This document shows, in pieces, positions 36,408 to 44,704 of a stretch of DNA of 64,000 bases (its first letter is position 1; each line of letters begins with the position of its first letter). Location of the stretch: assembly GCA_951813605.1 (NCBI GenBank), contig OX638379.1:248001-312000 (forward strand), read 5' to 3'. The stretch is from an uncultured Bryobacterales bacterium (GTDB taxonomy: Bacteria > Acidobacteriota > Terriglobia > Bryobacterales > UBA6623). Position numbers and translations under genes: made by a program. The notes under the pieces are model-generated. The model saw only the letters and a list, made by a program, of their open reading frames with translations. It searched no databases and was not told where the DNA came from.

Positions 36408-39400
36408 ATGAGACTTTTCGTCCTTCTATTGGTGGTCGTCGCAAGTGCCTTCGGCCAGGGCAACACGGGCACGATCCTAGGAACTGTCATGGACCCGACC
36501 GGCGCGGTAATTCCGGGCGCCGAAGTGGTCATCGAAAACATCAACACCGGAGTAAAGACGGAGACATCCACCAGCGCGGTGGGAAGCTACGTTGTCCGCT
36601 TCCTGCAACCGGGCCAATACAAGGTAGAGGCTCAATCGGAAGGATTCTCGCGAGTTGTCCGGGAGGACATCGCCGTGCAGATGGCGCGCGAGCAGCGCAT
36701 CGACTTCTCTCTCATTCCGGGGCAAGTCACCGAGGTCATCGAGGTGACAGGTGTTGCCCCCCTGCTTGAAACGGACACGGGCTCGCAGTCGACAATCATC
36801 GAGAACCAGCTCATGGTCAACCTCCCGTTGCTGGGCAGAAACCCGCAGCACCTGATGCGCCTTTCGCCTGGAGTGGTGCAGGTCGGCGGACTGACGGTGA
36901 CCAACGGCGGAGTTGTGCGCAAAGACCCGTACTTCTTGGACGGGGCGCACAGCAGCGCCCACGTGTGGTCCGGAAACCCGGTCAACCCGAGCCCAGATAT
37001 TCTGCAGGAGTTCAAGGTGATGACCAACAGTTTCGCGGCGGAGTTCGGGCAGACGAGCGGCGCGATCATGGCGGCAACCACCAAGTCCGGCACGAACGAA
37101 TTCCACGGGACGTTCTTCGAATACTTCCGCAACGACCAGCTCAACGCTGGGAATTTCTTCAACCATTCCCGGCCCGTGTTGCGGAGGAACGAGTACGGTG
37201 CGACGGTCGGGGGCCCGATCCAGCGCAACAAGTCGTTCTTCTTCTTCGCTTGGGAAACCAAGAAGATTCTCGGAAACGCGGCGTTCACGAACCTCACCGT
37301 GCCTCTTCAAGATTTCAAGAACGGCGATTTCTCGCAACTCCTAGGCGACCAATTGGGCACCGACGCCGAGGGCGGTCCTGTGCATTCGTGGCAGATCTTC
37401 GACCCGGGCACCACACGGTTCGTGGGCGATGACCCCGTTCGCAGCCCGTTTCCGGACAATATGATTCCTCGTGCTCGGATGAGCAACGCAGCGCTAATGA
37501 TCCAAGATATGTATCCGGCGCCGCAGTCCGGCGAGCCGTTTCGGAACTACAACTCGTTCGGCAGCAACGCCAACGCCCCTTGGGACTATCACGTCAAGTT
37601 CGACCATCACTTTTCCGACATGGACAAGCTGATGATTCGCTGGTCGCAGCACGACGACCTGATCCAGCGGCCCTGCGCTTTCCCGGAGCCGGGCGGGGGA
37701 GGGGCCATCGGCCAGTGCGCGGAATTGACCAACCCGAGGTATCAGGCGATTGTCAACCACGTGCATACGTTCAGCCCTTACGCCACCAACGACCTGCACC
37801 TCTCTTGGTGGCAGGTCTTCCCCAAGCGGACCGTCGCGGGCTTCGGGTCCGTCAGCACGAAGAGCCTCGGCATTACGGGAATGCCAGACGGTGACGAGAC
37901 CAAGGGCACTCCGGAGTTCAATTTCCAGAACTTCCGCCACCTGGGCAGCACCTGGGACACGCTGTTCTTCGAACTGCAGAACAGCTATGCGCTAGTGGAC
38001 GTCTTTTCGGTGATCAAGGGACGCCACACGATCAAATTCGGGGGCGAGGTCCGCCAGATTCGCACCGACAACCTCCAGCCGCTTCCCGGTAACACCCGCT
38101 GGTGGTTCGAGAATACGTTTACCGACCAGCGCGGGTTTTCCGGGTCCGGGTTCGACTACGCCAGCTTCCTACTGGGCATGCCGACCAGTTTCGACTACCG
38201 CATATTCCCCGGCTTCTTCGGATCCCGCGGAAGCGTTTACGGGCTGTTCGTGCAGGACGACTACCGGGTTACCGACAAGCTCACTCTCAATCTCGGACTC
38301 CGCTGGGACGCGCCGCTCTACTACAACGAGGTCAAGAACCGCAGCGGGGTGTTCGACCTAGCTCGTGGAGAGATCCGTCAGTACGGGGTCGACGGCTTCC
38401 GCACAACTCCTTGGGAGCAGGATTGGAACAACTTCGCCCCGCGCATGGGGTTTGCGTACAACCTGCGGGACAAGACGGTCCTGCGCGGCGGGTACGGGTT
38501 GTTCACCGTGGGGACCATGAGTAGCGGCGCTTTCGGCTTCCTGGAACCCGAGCCGATTTTCGCGGACGCGGCGGCGGGCCGCTACAACACGATTGACAAC
38601 ATCACGCCGCGAGCGTCGCTTGACGTCGTGCCCTACCAGCCACTAGACAAGACCGGGAGGAACGCCCAGAGGGTATCAATCTATCCGGATAACAATCCAA
38701 CCTCCTACATGCAGCAGTGGAACTTCAATATCCAGCAGCAGATTGGGCAGGTGATGCTGGAGGTCGGATACGCGGGCTCGAAGGGAACCGCACTGGGTTA
38801 CGGCGGCTTCAACTTGAATGCGATTCCGTTGAACATGGCCGCAGAGGCGCGCGGACGTTACATAGCCCCGTACGTGCAATATCCTCAATACCCGGGAGGC
38901 GTGAATTTCCGTGCCTGGCTCGGCATGTCAACCTACAACGCCCTGCAGATCAAGGCAGAGAAACGCTTCTCACAAGGACTTGGGTTCTTGGCTGCCTATA
39001 CCTGGCAGAAAACGATCTCGCGAGGAGACCAAGGATATCGCGATCCGATTAACAACCGGGATCTGGACCGGGGTGTCGAGCAGAACTCCGTGCCACAACG
39101 CATGACGTTCGGATTCAATTACGAACTGCCGTTCGCGCGCACAGGATCGGGCGCAAGCTCGGGAGCGCTTTCGCATTTGATCGGGGGCTGGCTGCTGAAC
39201 GGGATCTGGACGCTTCAAGGCGGTTTTCCGATGAATCCGGGCTTAGCTCAAGACAGCTGCATCTGTGGGTCCGCCAGGCGCCCGGATGTCAGCGGCCAGC
39301 CGCAGCTTTCCGGTTCGGAGCGATCCCTGCAGCGCTGGTTCAACGTGGATGCTTTCTCGCAGCCCGCACAGTTCACTGTCGGGAACGCAGGGCGCGGGTT

Positions 39401-39629
39401 GTTCTACGGGCCCGGGCTGGCGGTCTTGGACCTGACCGTCATGAAGCGCTTCCATGTGTCGGCCTTGCGCGAAGGGGCGAATTTCGAACTAAGGGGTGAA
39501 TTCTACAACCTCACGAACACACCGCAATACCGCAATCCGAATATCGTGATCGGGTCCGCGAACGCCGGGCGGATCACGAGCGCCACCGGTCAGCGCCAAA
39601 TCCAGCTGGTGTTGAAGTTTCACTGGTAA
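36408..39629 (+). CDS. Oar-like TonB-dependent receptor with carboxypeptidase-regulatory domain (1,073 aa)
   Basis: ATG 36408 is preferred because GGAGAGGAG lies upstream and a clean signal peptide follows ('LFVLLLVVVASAFGQ'); an earlier start at 36345 adds 21 unlikely residues. A regulatory-like sandwich follows (about 20-100), then a plug with 'YFLDGAHSSAHVW' and 'TNSFAAEFGQTSGAIMAATTKSGTNEFHG', 'NEYGATVGGPIQRNKSFFF', and a long barrel. The C-terminus is 'LVLKFHW': Trp in place of the usual Phe, still aromatic. The TPR gene 440 bp upstream may belong with it. Substrate unknown. Confidence 0.92.
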   Translation: MRLFVLLLVVVASAFGQGNTGTILGTVMDPTGAVIPGAEVVIENINTGVKTETSTSAVGSYVVRFLQPGQYKVEAQSEGFSRVVREDIAVQMAREQRIDFSLIPGQVTEVIEVTGVAPLLETDTGSQSTIIENQLMVNLPLLGRNPQHLMRLSPGVVQVGGLTVTNGGVVRKDPYFLDGAHSSAHVWSGNPVNPSPDILQEFKVMTNSFAAEFGQTSGAIMAATTKSGTNEFHGTFFEYFRNDQLNAGNFFNHSRPVLRRNEYGATVGGPIQRNKSFFFFAWETKKILGNAAFTNLTVPLQDFKNGDFSQLLGDQLGTDAEGGPVHSWQIFDPGTTRFVGDDPVRSPFPDNMIPRARMSNAALMIQDMYPAPQSGEPFRNYNSFGSNANAPWDYHVKFDHHFSDMDKLMIRWSQHDDLIQRPCAFPEPGGGGAIGQCAELTNPRYQAIVNHVHTFSPYATNDLHLSWWQVFPKRTVAGFGSVSTKSLGITGMPDGDETKGTPEFNFQNFRHLGSTWDTLFFELQNSYALVDVFSVIKGRHTIKFGGEVRQIRTDNLQPLPGNTRWWFENTFTDQRGFSGSGFDYASFLLGMPTSFDYRIFPGFFGSRGSVYGLFVQDDYRVTDKLTLNLGLRWDAPLYYNEVKNRSGVFDLARGEIRQYGVDGFRTTPWEQDWNNFAPRMGFAYNLRDKTVLRGGYGLFTVGTMSSGAFGFLEPEPIFADAAAGRYNTIDNITPRASLDVVPYQPLDKTGRNAQRVSIYPDNNPTSYMQQWNFNIQQQIGQVMLEVGYAGSKGTALGYGGFNLNAIPLNMAAEARGRYIAPYVQYPQYPGGVNFRAWLGMSTYNALQIKAEKRFSQGLGFLAAYTWQKTISRGDQGYRDPINNRDLDRGVEQNSVPQRMTFGFNYELPFARTGSGASSGALSHLIGGWLLNGIWTLQGGFPMNPGLAQDSCICGSARRPDVSGQPQLSGSERSLQRWFNVDAFSQPAQFTVGNAGRGLFYGPGLAVLDLTVMKRFHVSALREGANFELRGEFYNLTNTPQYRNPNIVIGSANAGRITSATGQRQIQLVLKFHW

Positions 39630-39657
39630 GGAGGCTTCCCGGGCGATCAGTGTAAGT

Positions 39658-39689
39658 GCCGGCCGAGCCGAGACCGCGGCCCGGCCGGC
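39658..39689 (+). terminator. Stem-loop after TonB receptor, possible bidirectional terminator
   Basis: GCCGGCCG (39658-39665) pairs perfectly with CGGCCGGC (39682-39689) across a 16-nt loop. It lies between convergent genes. No T-run follows, so intrinsic termination is uncertain. Confidence 0.35.
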
Positions 39690-39729
39690 CTTGCCAGGGG
39701 AACCGCGGAGCGTGCCGCTGGCCAAGGCG

Positions 39730-40650
39730 TCACCGGGCGGGCTCTCTGCGTCGCAGCGCGGGCCCGGGTCTCCGTCGATCTTCGTCGAGTTCCCTCACCA
39801 GCCTAGAGTGCCGTTCCGAGTCTTCCGTGCGTCCGAGGCGCTGGTAGGCACGGGCTAGGTGGATGTGGCCGACGACATAGTCTGGGCGGAGCCGCAGGGC
39901 TCCTTCCAATGTCAAGGCCGCTTCCTCCGGCCTGTCCTGCTGGAGCAGGACTTTCCCCAGCAAGGCATGCGCGGGCGCGAACGCGGCATTCCTGTCGATG
40001 GCCTTCCGGAGCAGATTCTCGACCGCGAGAGGCGGCAAGCCGGTCCTTTCGCCTGCGACAGCGGAATAGTAATAGCCTCGGTAATCGGCTGGACTGGCCT
40101 TCAGGAATTCGGAAGCGGCTTCGGCGACTTGATCGTATCGAACGAGCTGGATGCAGGCCTCGACCAGCCCGTCGAGCGCGATACCTAGATTGGGGCGTCT
40201 CGCCAAGAGTTTGCGAAACTCCGGTTCGGCCTCCTCGTGGAACTGCAGTCGATTCAGCGCCAGGCCAAGCCCAAGCCGCAGCAGATCGGAGTCCGGGAAA
40301 CGCTCGAGAGCTTCGTCGAAGATCTCACGGGCGGCTGCGGGGTTGTTGTTTGTCAGGAGAACTTGGCCAAGCTGGAGGTGGTTCGCTTCGTTACCGGGAT
40401 CGAAATCGATGGCATTTTCCGCCTCCGAAGCCGCACGGGCCGGGTGACCGAGCTGATCGAAGACTCTGGAGGCCAACAAGTGCCACTGGGCGCTCCGGGT
40501 TGAGACCGACTCCAGAACGGCGAGCGCTTCCTGCGCCTTCCCCTCTGAGATCAGCCGTTCGACGTCCGGCATTCGCGTCGTGGCGGTGCAAACGACCAGC
40601 GAGAGCAATAGCAGGAGCCCTGTCAACATTCTTCGCTCGCGATGACCCAT
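39730..40650 (-). CDS. TPR-repeat protein, exported or membrane-anchored
   Basis: The product is 306 residues with a hydrophobic N-terminus ('MLTGLLLLLSLVVC'); the Cys could be a lipid-anchored residue, though the lipobox is poor. It then carries about seven tetratricopeptide repeats ('EAENAIDFDPGNEANHLQLGQVLL', 'IFDEALERFPDSDLLRLGLGLAL', 'LLRKAIDRNAAFAPAHALLGKVLL', 'LEGALRLRPDYVVGHIHLARAYQ'). ATG 40650 or 40629 can start it. It is convergent with the TonB receptor and divergent from the beta-oxidation gene, so it is a single-gene unit. Likely a periplasmic scaffold; partner unknown. Confidence 0.83.
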   Translation of the reverse strand: MGHRERRMLTGLLLLLSLVVCTATTRMPDVERLISEGKAQEALAVLESVSTRSAQWHLLASRVFDQLGHPARAASEAENAIDFDPGNEANHLQLGQVLLTNNNPAAAREIFDEALERFPDSDLLRLGLGLALNRLQFHEEAEPEFRKLLARRPNLGIALDGLVEACIQLVRYDQVAEAASEFLKASPADYRGYYYSAVAGERTGLPPLAVENLLRKAIDRNAAFAPAHALLGKVLLQQDRPEEAALTLEGALRLRPDYVVGHIHLARAYQRLGRTEDSERHSRLVRELDEDRRRPGPALRRREPAR

Positions 40651-40720
40651 GGCGCCGACTTGTCACGAGAACTCTCGACACGCATTGCGATAGCCAGTGT
40701 AGGGCATGCGAGACAAGCGG

Positions 40721-40749
40721 TTGACATCGGGGGCCTCTTCTCGTAGCCT
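40721..40749 (+). promoter_or_regulatory. Candidate sigma70-type promoter for the beta-oxidation gene
   Basis: TTGACA at 40721 and TAGCCT at 40744 are separated by 17 bp, a good -35 with a weak -10. They lie about 200 bp before the ATG at 40946, in the only divergent gap nearby. Confidence 0.35.
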
Positions 40750-40945
40750 ACGTGCCGCCAACGAGGCCTGAAGCTCGTAGGACACTCCCTATGAACTTAC
40801 GAATTGCCTTGCACTCGCGGGACGAATCTCTAGATCGTAAATCTGGGCATCATGTCCGGTTCCGCGATTGCTCGCTATTCCGTTACGCTGAAGAACTTGG
40901 CTTGGGCGGTGGCTCTCGCCGTCTCGGATCACGAGGAGGAACCCA

Positions 40946-43078
40946 ATGGGCGAATTAGTCCGCTTGAGCGTCGAGCACGGCGTCGGTGTCATCACCGTTC
41001 AGAATCCCCCGGTCAACGCGCTTAGCCCAGGGGTGCCGGAAGGCATCTTGCAGGGCCTGGAACAATTTGTCAGCGACCACGCAGTGGGTGCGATCGTCTT
41101 GATCGGCGGCGGACGGACGTTCATCGCTGGAGCGGACATCAAAGAGTTTGGCAAGATCACGTCCGGGCAGAAGCGGCGCGGTCCTGGCCTGACCACGGTC
41201 ATCCAAGGATTGGAAACCTCCCAGAAGCCCACCGTGGCGGCGATTCACGGGCACGCGTTCGGCGGCGGACTGGAGACCGCACAGGGCTGCCACTACCGCG
41301 TAGCGCTCCGTTCCGCCCAGGTCGGCCAGCCGGAAGTGAAGCTTGGCATCATCCCTGGCGCACACGGAACGCAGCGGCTGCCGCGCCTCGCCGGAGTCAA
41401 GAAGGCGCTCGAAATGTGCGCCTTCGGCAATCCCGTTTCGGCAGCGGAGGCTTGCGAATCCGGAATCATCGACCGCGTGGTCGACGGGGTCGGCTACGAC
41501 GATCTGCTGGCCGGCGCGGTGGCGTTCGCCACCGAGATGGTTGCGAAGGGGGGCCCTCACCCGAAGGCGAGCGAGCAGGATCAGAAGCTGGGAACCCCCG
41601 AGGAGGCCGCGCCGCTGTGCGAGGCGGCGCGAGCCTTGGTTCGCAAGAAGCGCCGCGGCCACATGGCTCCGCTCAAGGCGATCGACGCAGTTGCAGCCGC
41701 GGTGTCTCTGCCGTTCCCAGAAGGCGTCAAGCGTGAAGCCGAGATATTCCGGGAATGCTTGTTCTCGACGCAATCGAAGGCACTGATCCACGCGTTCTTT
41801 GCGGAGCGCCAGGTCCGCAAGGTCCCTGACATACCGAAAGGGTTTCCCGCGCGTGACGTTCGATCCGCGGCGGTGCTCGGCGCCGGAACAATGGGTGGCG
41901 GAATCGCGATGTCCTACGCCAACGCGGGCATACCGGTCCGACTGAAGGAAGTCACGCAGGAGGCGTTAGACCGCGGCGTGGCGATCATTCGCAAGAATTA
42001 CGAGCGATCCCTGAAGCGTGGCCGCTTCACGCGGGAATATGTCGAGCAGCGCGTGGCGCTGATCACGCCCCAAACCGGATGGGACGGTTTCGATGAAGCG
42101 GACATCATCGTCGAGGCGGTATTCGAGAACATGGCCCTGAAGAAGGAGGTCTTCCACCAGATCGACGGTATTGCCCGCCCTGGTGCGGTGCTTGCCACGA
42201 ACACCTCAACGCTGAATATCGACGAGATCGCGTCGGTGACGTCGAGGCCCGAGGATGTCATCGGCCATCACTTCTTCAGCCCCGCCAACGTCATGCGGTT
42301 GCTGGAGATCGTGCGGGGAGCCAAGACGAGCAAGGAGGTCGTCGCTACTTCAATGGCGCTCGCAAGGTCCCTAAAGAAGGTGGGGGTGCTCGTTGGCAAT
42401 TGCCACGGATTCGTTGGAAACCGCATGTTCCATCCCTACCGCAGGGAAGCCCAATTCCTCGCCGAGGAAGGGGCAGAGCCGTCGCGCGTCGACCGCGTGC
42501 TTTACGAATTCGGGGCCGCGATGGGCCCGATGGCGGTAGGTGACCTCGCCGGGCTCGACGTCGGCATGAGGGTTCGCAAGGAAGCTCCGCATTTATACCC
42601 CCCCGGCACCCGGCGGCCTCTCGCAGAGGACGCATTGTGCGAGATGGGCCGCTACGGACAGAAGACCGGTGCAGGTTGGTACCGCTACGGGCCAGACCGT
42701 ACACGCCACGAGGACCCCGCAGTCGACGAGCTTCTCAAGCGAATCGCTGCCGAGCACGGAATCGAGCAGCGCCAGATTTCAGACGATGAGATTCTGGACC
42801 GCGTAGTCTACGCCCTCGTGAACGAGGGTGCCCGGATTCTGGAAGAGGGGTATGCCCTTCGTTCGTGCGACATCGACATCATCTATCTCTACGGTTACGG
42901 ATTCCCGGCACATCGGGGCGGTCCGATGTTCTACGCAGACACGGTGGGTCTCGACAAGGTCTTGGAGCGTGTGGAGGAATTCCGCGGGCAGCATGGTCAT
43001 TGGTGGCGCCCCGCACCCCTGCTCAAGCAACTGGCGGCACAAAGGAGCACCTTCAAGGATTGGGACCAGTCGCGCTGA
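40946..43078 (+). CDS. fadJ: Multifunctional fatty-acid oxidation enzyme (enoyl-CoA hydratase / 3-hydroxyacyl-CoA dehydrogenase)
   Basis: This 710-residue protein carries two successive steps of beta-oxidation. The N-terminal crotonase half has the oxyanion strand '[10 protein letters not shown]' and both catalytic glutamates, Glu110 in GGGLE and Glu130 in 'GQPEVKLG'. Their spacing equals that of E. coli FadB Glu119/Glu139. The dehydrogenase half shows the NAD site '[11 protein letters not shown]' (311-321) and the catalytic His442 in '[11 protein letters not shown]', followed by two C-terminal helical domains. ATG 40946 follows GAGGAGG. No thiolase gene adjoins, so the symbol fadJ (versus fadB) is a family-level choice. 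It probably acts in the cytoplasm on fatty acyl-CoA. Confidence 0.94.
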   Translation: MGELVRLSVEHGVGVITVQNPPVNALSPGVPEGILQGLEQFVSDHAVGAIVLIGGGRTFIAGADIKEFGKITSGQKRRGPGLTTVIQGLETSQKPTVAAIHGHAFGGGLETAQGCHYRVALRSAQVGQPEVKLGIIPGAHGTQRLPRLAGVKKALEMCAFGNPVSAAEACESGIIDRVVDGVGYDDLLAGAVAFATEMVAKGGPHPKASEQDQKLGTPEEAAPLCEAARALVRKKRRGHMAPLKAIDAVAAAVSLPFPEGVKREAEIFRECLFSTQSKALIHAFFAERQVRKVPDIPKGFPARDVRSAAVLGAGTMGGGIAMSYANAGIPVRLKEVTQEALDRGVAIIRKNYERSLKRGRFTREYVEQRVALITPQTGWDGFDEADIIVEAVFENMALKKEVFHQIDGIARPGAVLATNTSTLNIDEIASVTSRPEDVIGHHFFSPANVMRLLEIVRGAKTSKEVVATSMALARSLKKVGVLVGNCHGFVGNRMFHPYRREAQFLAEEGAEPSRVDRVLYEFGAAMGPMAVGDLAGLDVGMRVRKEAPHLYPPGTRRPLAEDALCEMGRYGQKTGAGWYRYGPDRTRHEDPAVDELLKRIAAEHGIEQRQISDDEILDRVVYALVNEGARILEEGYALRSCDIDIIYLYGYGFPAHRGGPMFYADTVGLDKVLERVEEFRGQHGHWWRPAPLLKQLAAQRSTFKDWDQSR

Positions 43079-43320
43079 CTTGGCATTGCTTGACGAGCCC
43101 CGAGTGTTTCGGTGCCCCGTCGGTGATACGGCGGGCTAGGACGTTGGGCTGCTGATCCGCCGGAATCCGCCAGCGACGACAGTCCGTCTCTGCCCGACCG
43201 CGGCCCGGGTCGGATGTTGTCAGGGTCTGCATACAAGCGGCGTGGGCGGTGGGTAGCGCCCATTCTCGCCCTGGATGACCCGTCCCCCGGATTTGGCCAA
43301 TCGAGGGGAGGTCGCCAAGC

Positions 43321-44631
43321 CTATACGAGGGGATCTCTGACCGGCTTCCCGCGGTTTGCCAGCCGCACAGGCCTCTCCGCCGGCGTGTAGTACTCCTTGT
43401 CAGGATCGATGCCGAGGCGGTCGTAAATCGTCGCGGACAGATCCTCCATGGACATCGGGTTGTCCTTTGGCTCTCCGCCAACTGAGTCCGAGGAACCATA
43501 CACCTGCCCTCCTCGAACACCTGCTCCTGCGAGCAGCACGGAGAAGACGCTGGGCCAGTGATCGCGACCCGCGTTGGGATTGACCTTCGGCGTGCGTCCG
43601 AACTCGCCCGACACAACCACCAGCGTCGACTGAAGCAGTCCGCGCTGATGCAGGTCATCCATCAGTGTTGCGAACGCCGCGTCGAATTCCGGCAGCAACA
43701 CGTCCTTGCAGCGGTTGAAGTTGTCTGAGTGCGTGTCCCAGATAGCCCGGGCGGCGTTGACAGTCACGAACCGCACGCCACCCTCGACAAGTCGGCGAGC
43801 TAGTAGGCAGCCCTGGCCGATCGGCGTTCTTCCGTATCGGTTGCGCAATCGTTCGGGCTCCGAAGCGATGTCGAAGGCATTCTTGACGGCCGGGGATTGG
43901 ATGATGGTCTCCGCTTCCTGGAAGAACTGCTCGCGGTCTTCGAAAAGCCCCTTGGTGTCGCGCTCGCGAAACGTGGCGTCGAGCTTCTTGACTAGCCAGC
44001 GACGGTCTGATATCTGGCTCCAGTCCATATCCACCGGCACTTCCAAGTCCTCGATCTGGAACTTTGGCGAACTAGGGTCGCTGCGAACCCAGAACGGAGA
44101 GAACCCGCTTCCCAGGAATCCAGGGCCCGCCGCGTGGTCGAGCGTGGCATTGAGGACGTAGGGCGGCAGCCCGTTGCGCGGGCCGAGCTCTTTCGCCACG
44201 ACCGACCCGCGACTTGGGAAGTCGACGGACTGGAGCGGCATGAACCCGGTCATCAAGTAGTAGACGCCTGTGAAATGGATCGCGGTGTCGCCGTATACCG
44301 AGCGCAGGATCGCGTACTTGTCGGCCTGCCTCGCCGTCAGCGGCAAGTGTTCGCAGATCTCGATGCCGGAAACGTTCGTCGGAATCGGCCGGAACAGACC
44401 CTTCACGTCCGCCGGTGCCTGCGGCTTCATGTCGAAGGTCTCGTGCTGCGGCGCGCCGCCGTCTAGCACGATCATGATGCAGGACTTGTCGCTTGCATTC
44501 GCCTGGCCCGCGGAAAGCCTGAGGAAATTTCCTAGCCCGAGACCCAGCGGTCCGAGCGCGCCCACACGCAGAATTTCCCGGCGCCCCCATGTGCTCCGGG
44601 GCGTAGCGCCGTAATAGCCTCTCCCTCGCAT
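43321..44631 (-). CDS. DUF1501 family protein, Tat-exported
   Basis: A 436-residue protein beginning at ATG 44631; a TTG two codons earlier is less likely. A twin-arginine-like leader ('WGRREILRVGALGPLGLGLG') is followed by 'CIMIVLDGGAPQHETFDMKPQAP', 'GGVRFVTVNAARAIWDTHSDNF' and 'TLVVVSGEFGRTPKVNPNAGRDHW', the standard DUF1501 landmarks. The fold is related to alkaline phosphatases/sulfatases, but the activity is unknown. It follows the DUF1549/DUF1553 gene by 67 bp on the same strand. This pairing is widespread in Planctomycetes, Verrucomicrobia and Acidobacteriota, which suggests joint function. A second, truncated DUF1501 gene closes the window. Confidence 0.92.
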   Translation of the reverse strand: MRGRGYYGATPRSTWGRREILRVGALGPLGLGLGNFLRLSAGQANASDKSCIMIVLDGGAPQHETFDMKPQAPADVKGLFRPIPTNVSGIEICEHLPLTARQADKYAILRSVYGDTAIHFTGVYYLMTGFMPLQSVDFPSRGSVVAKELGPRNGLPPYVLNATLDHAAGPGFLGSGFSPFWVRSDPSSPKFQIEDLEVPVDMDWSQISDRRWLVKKLDATFRERDTKGLFEDREQFFQEAETIIQSPAVKNAFDIASEPERLRNRYGRTPIGQGCLLARRLVEGGVRFVTVNAARAIWDTHSDNFNRCKDVLLPEFDAAFATLMDDLHQRGLLQSTLVVVSGEFGRTPKVNPNAGRDHWPSVFSVLLAGAGVRGGQVYGSSDSVGGEPKDNPMSMEDLSATIYDRLGIDPDKEYYTPAERPVRLANRGKPVRDPLV

Positions 44632-44704
44632 GTCCAACCAACCGCCTCAATTGCCTGCCGAGTGTTTCGCGCGGCCCGCCAGCGCCCGAAGTCTCGTTCA
44701 GATG

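Noticed and set aside
35630..36571. Minus-strand frame of 313 codons
   Set aside because: It overlaps the ends of the TPR and TonB receptor genes on the other strand and shows no domain or signal; its middle part is unrecognised.
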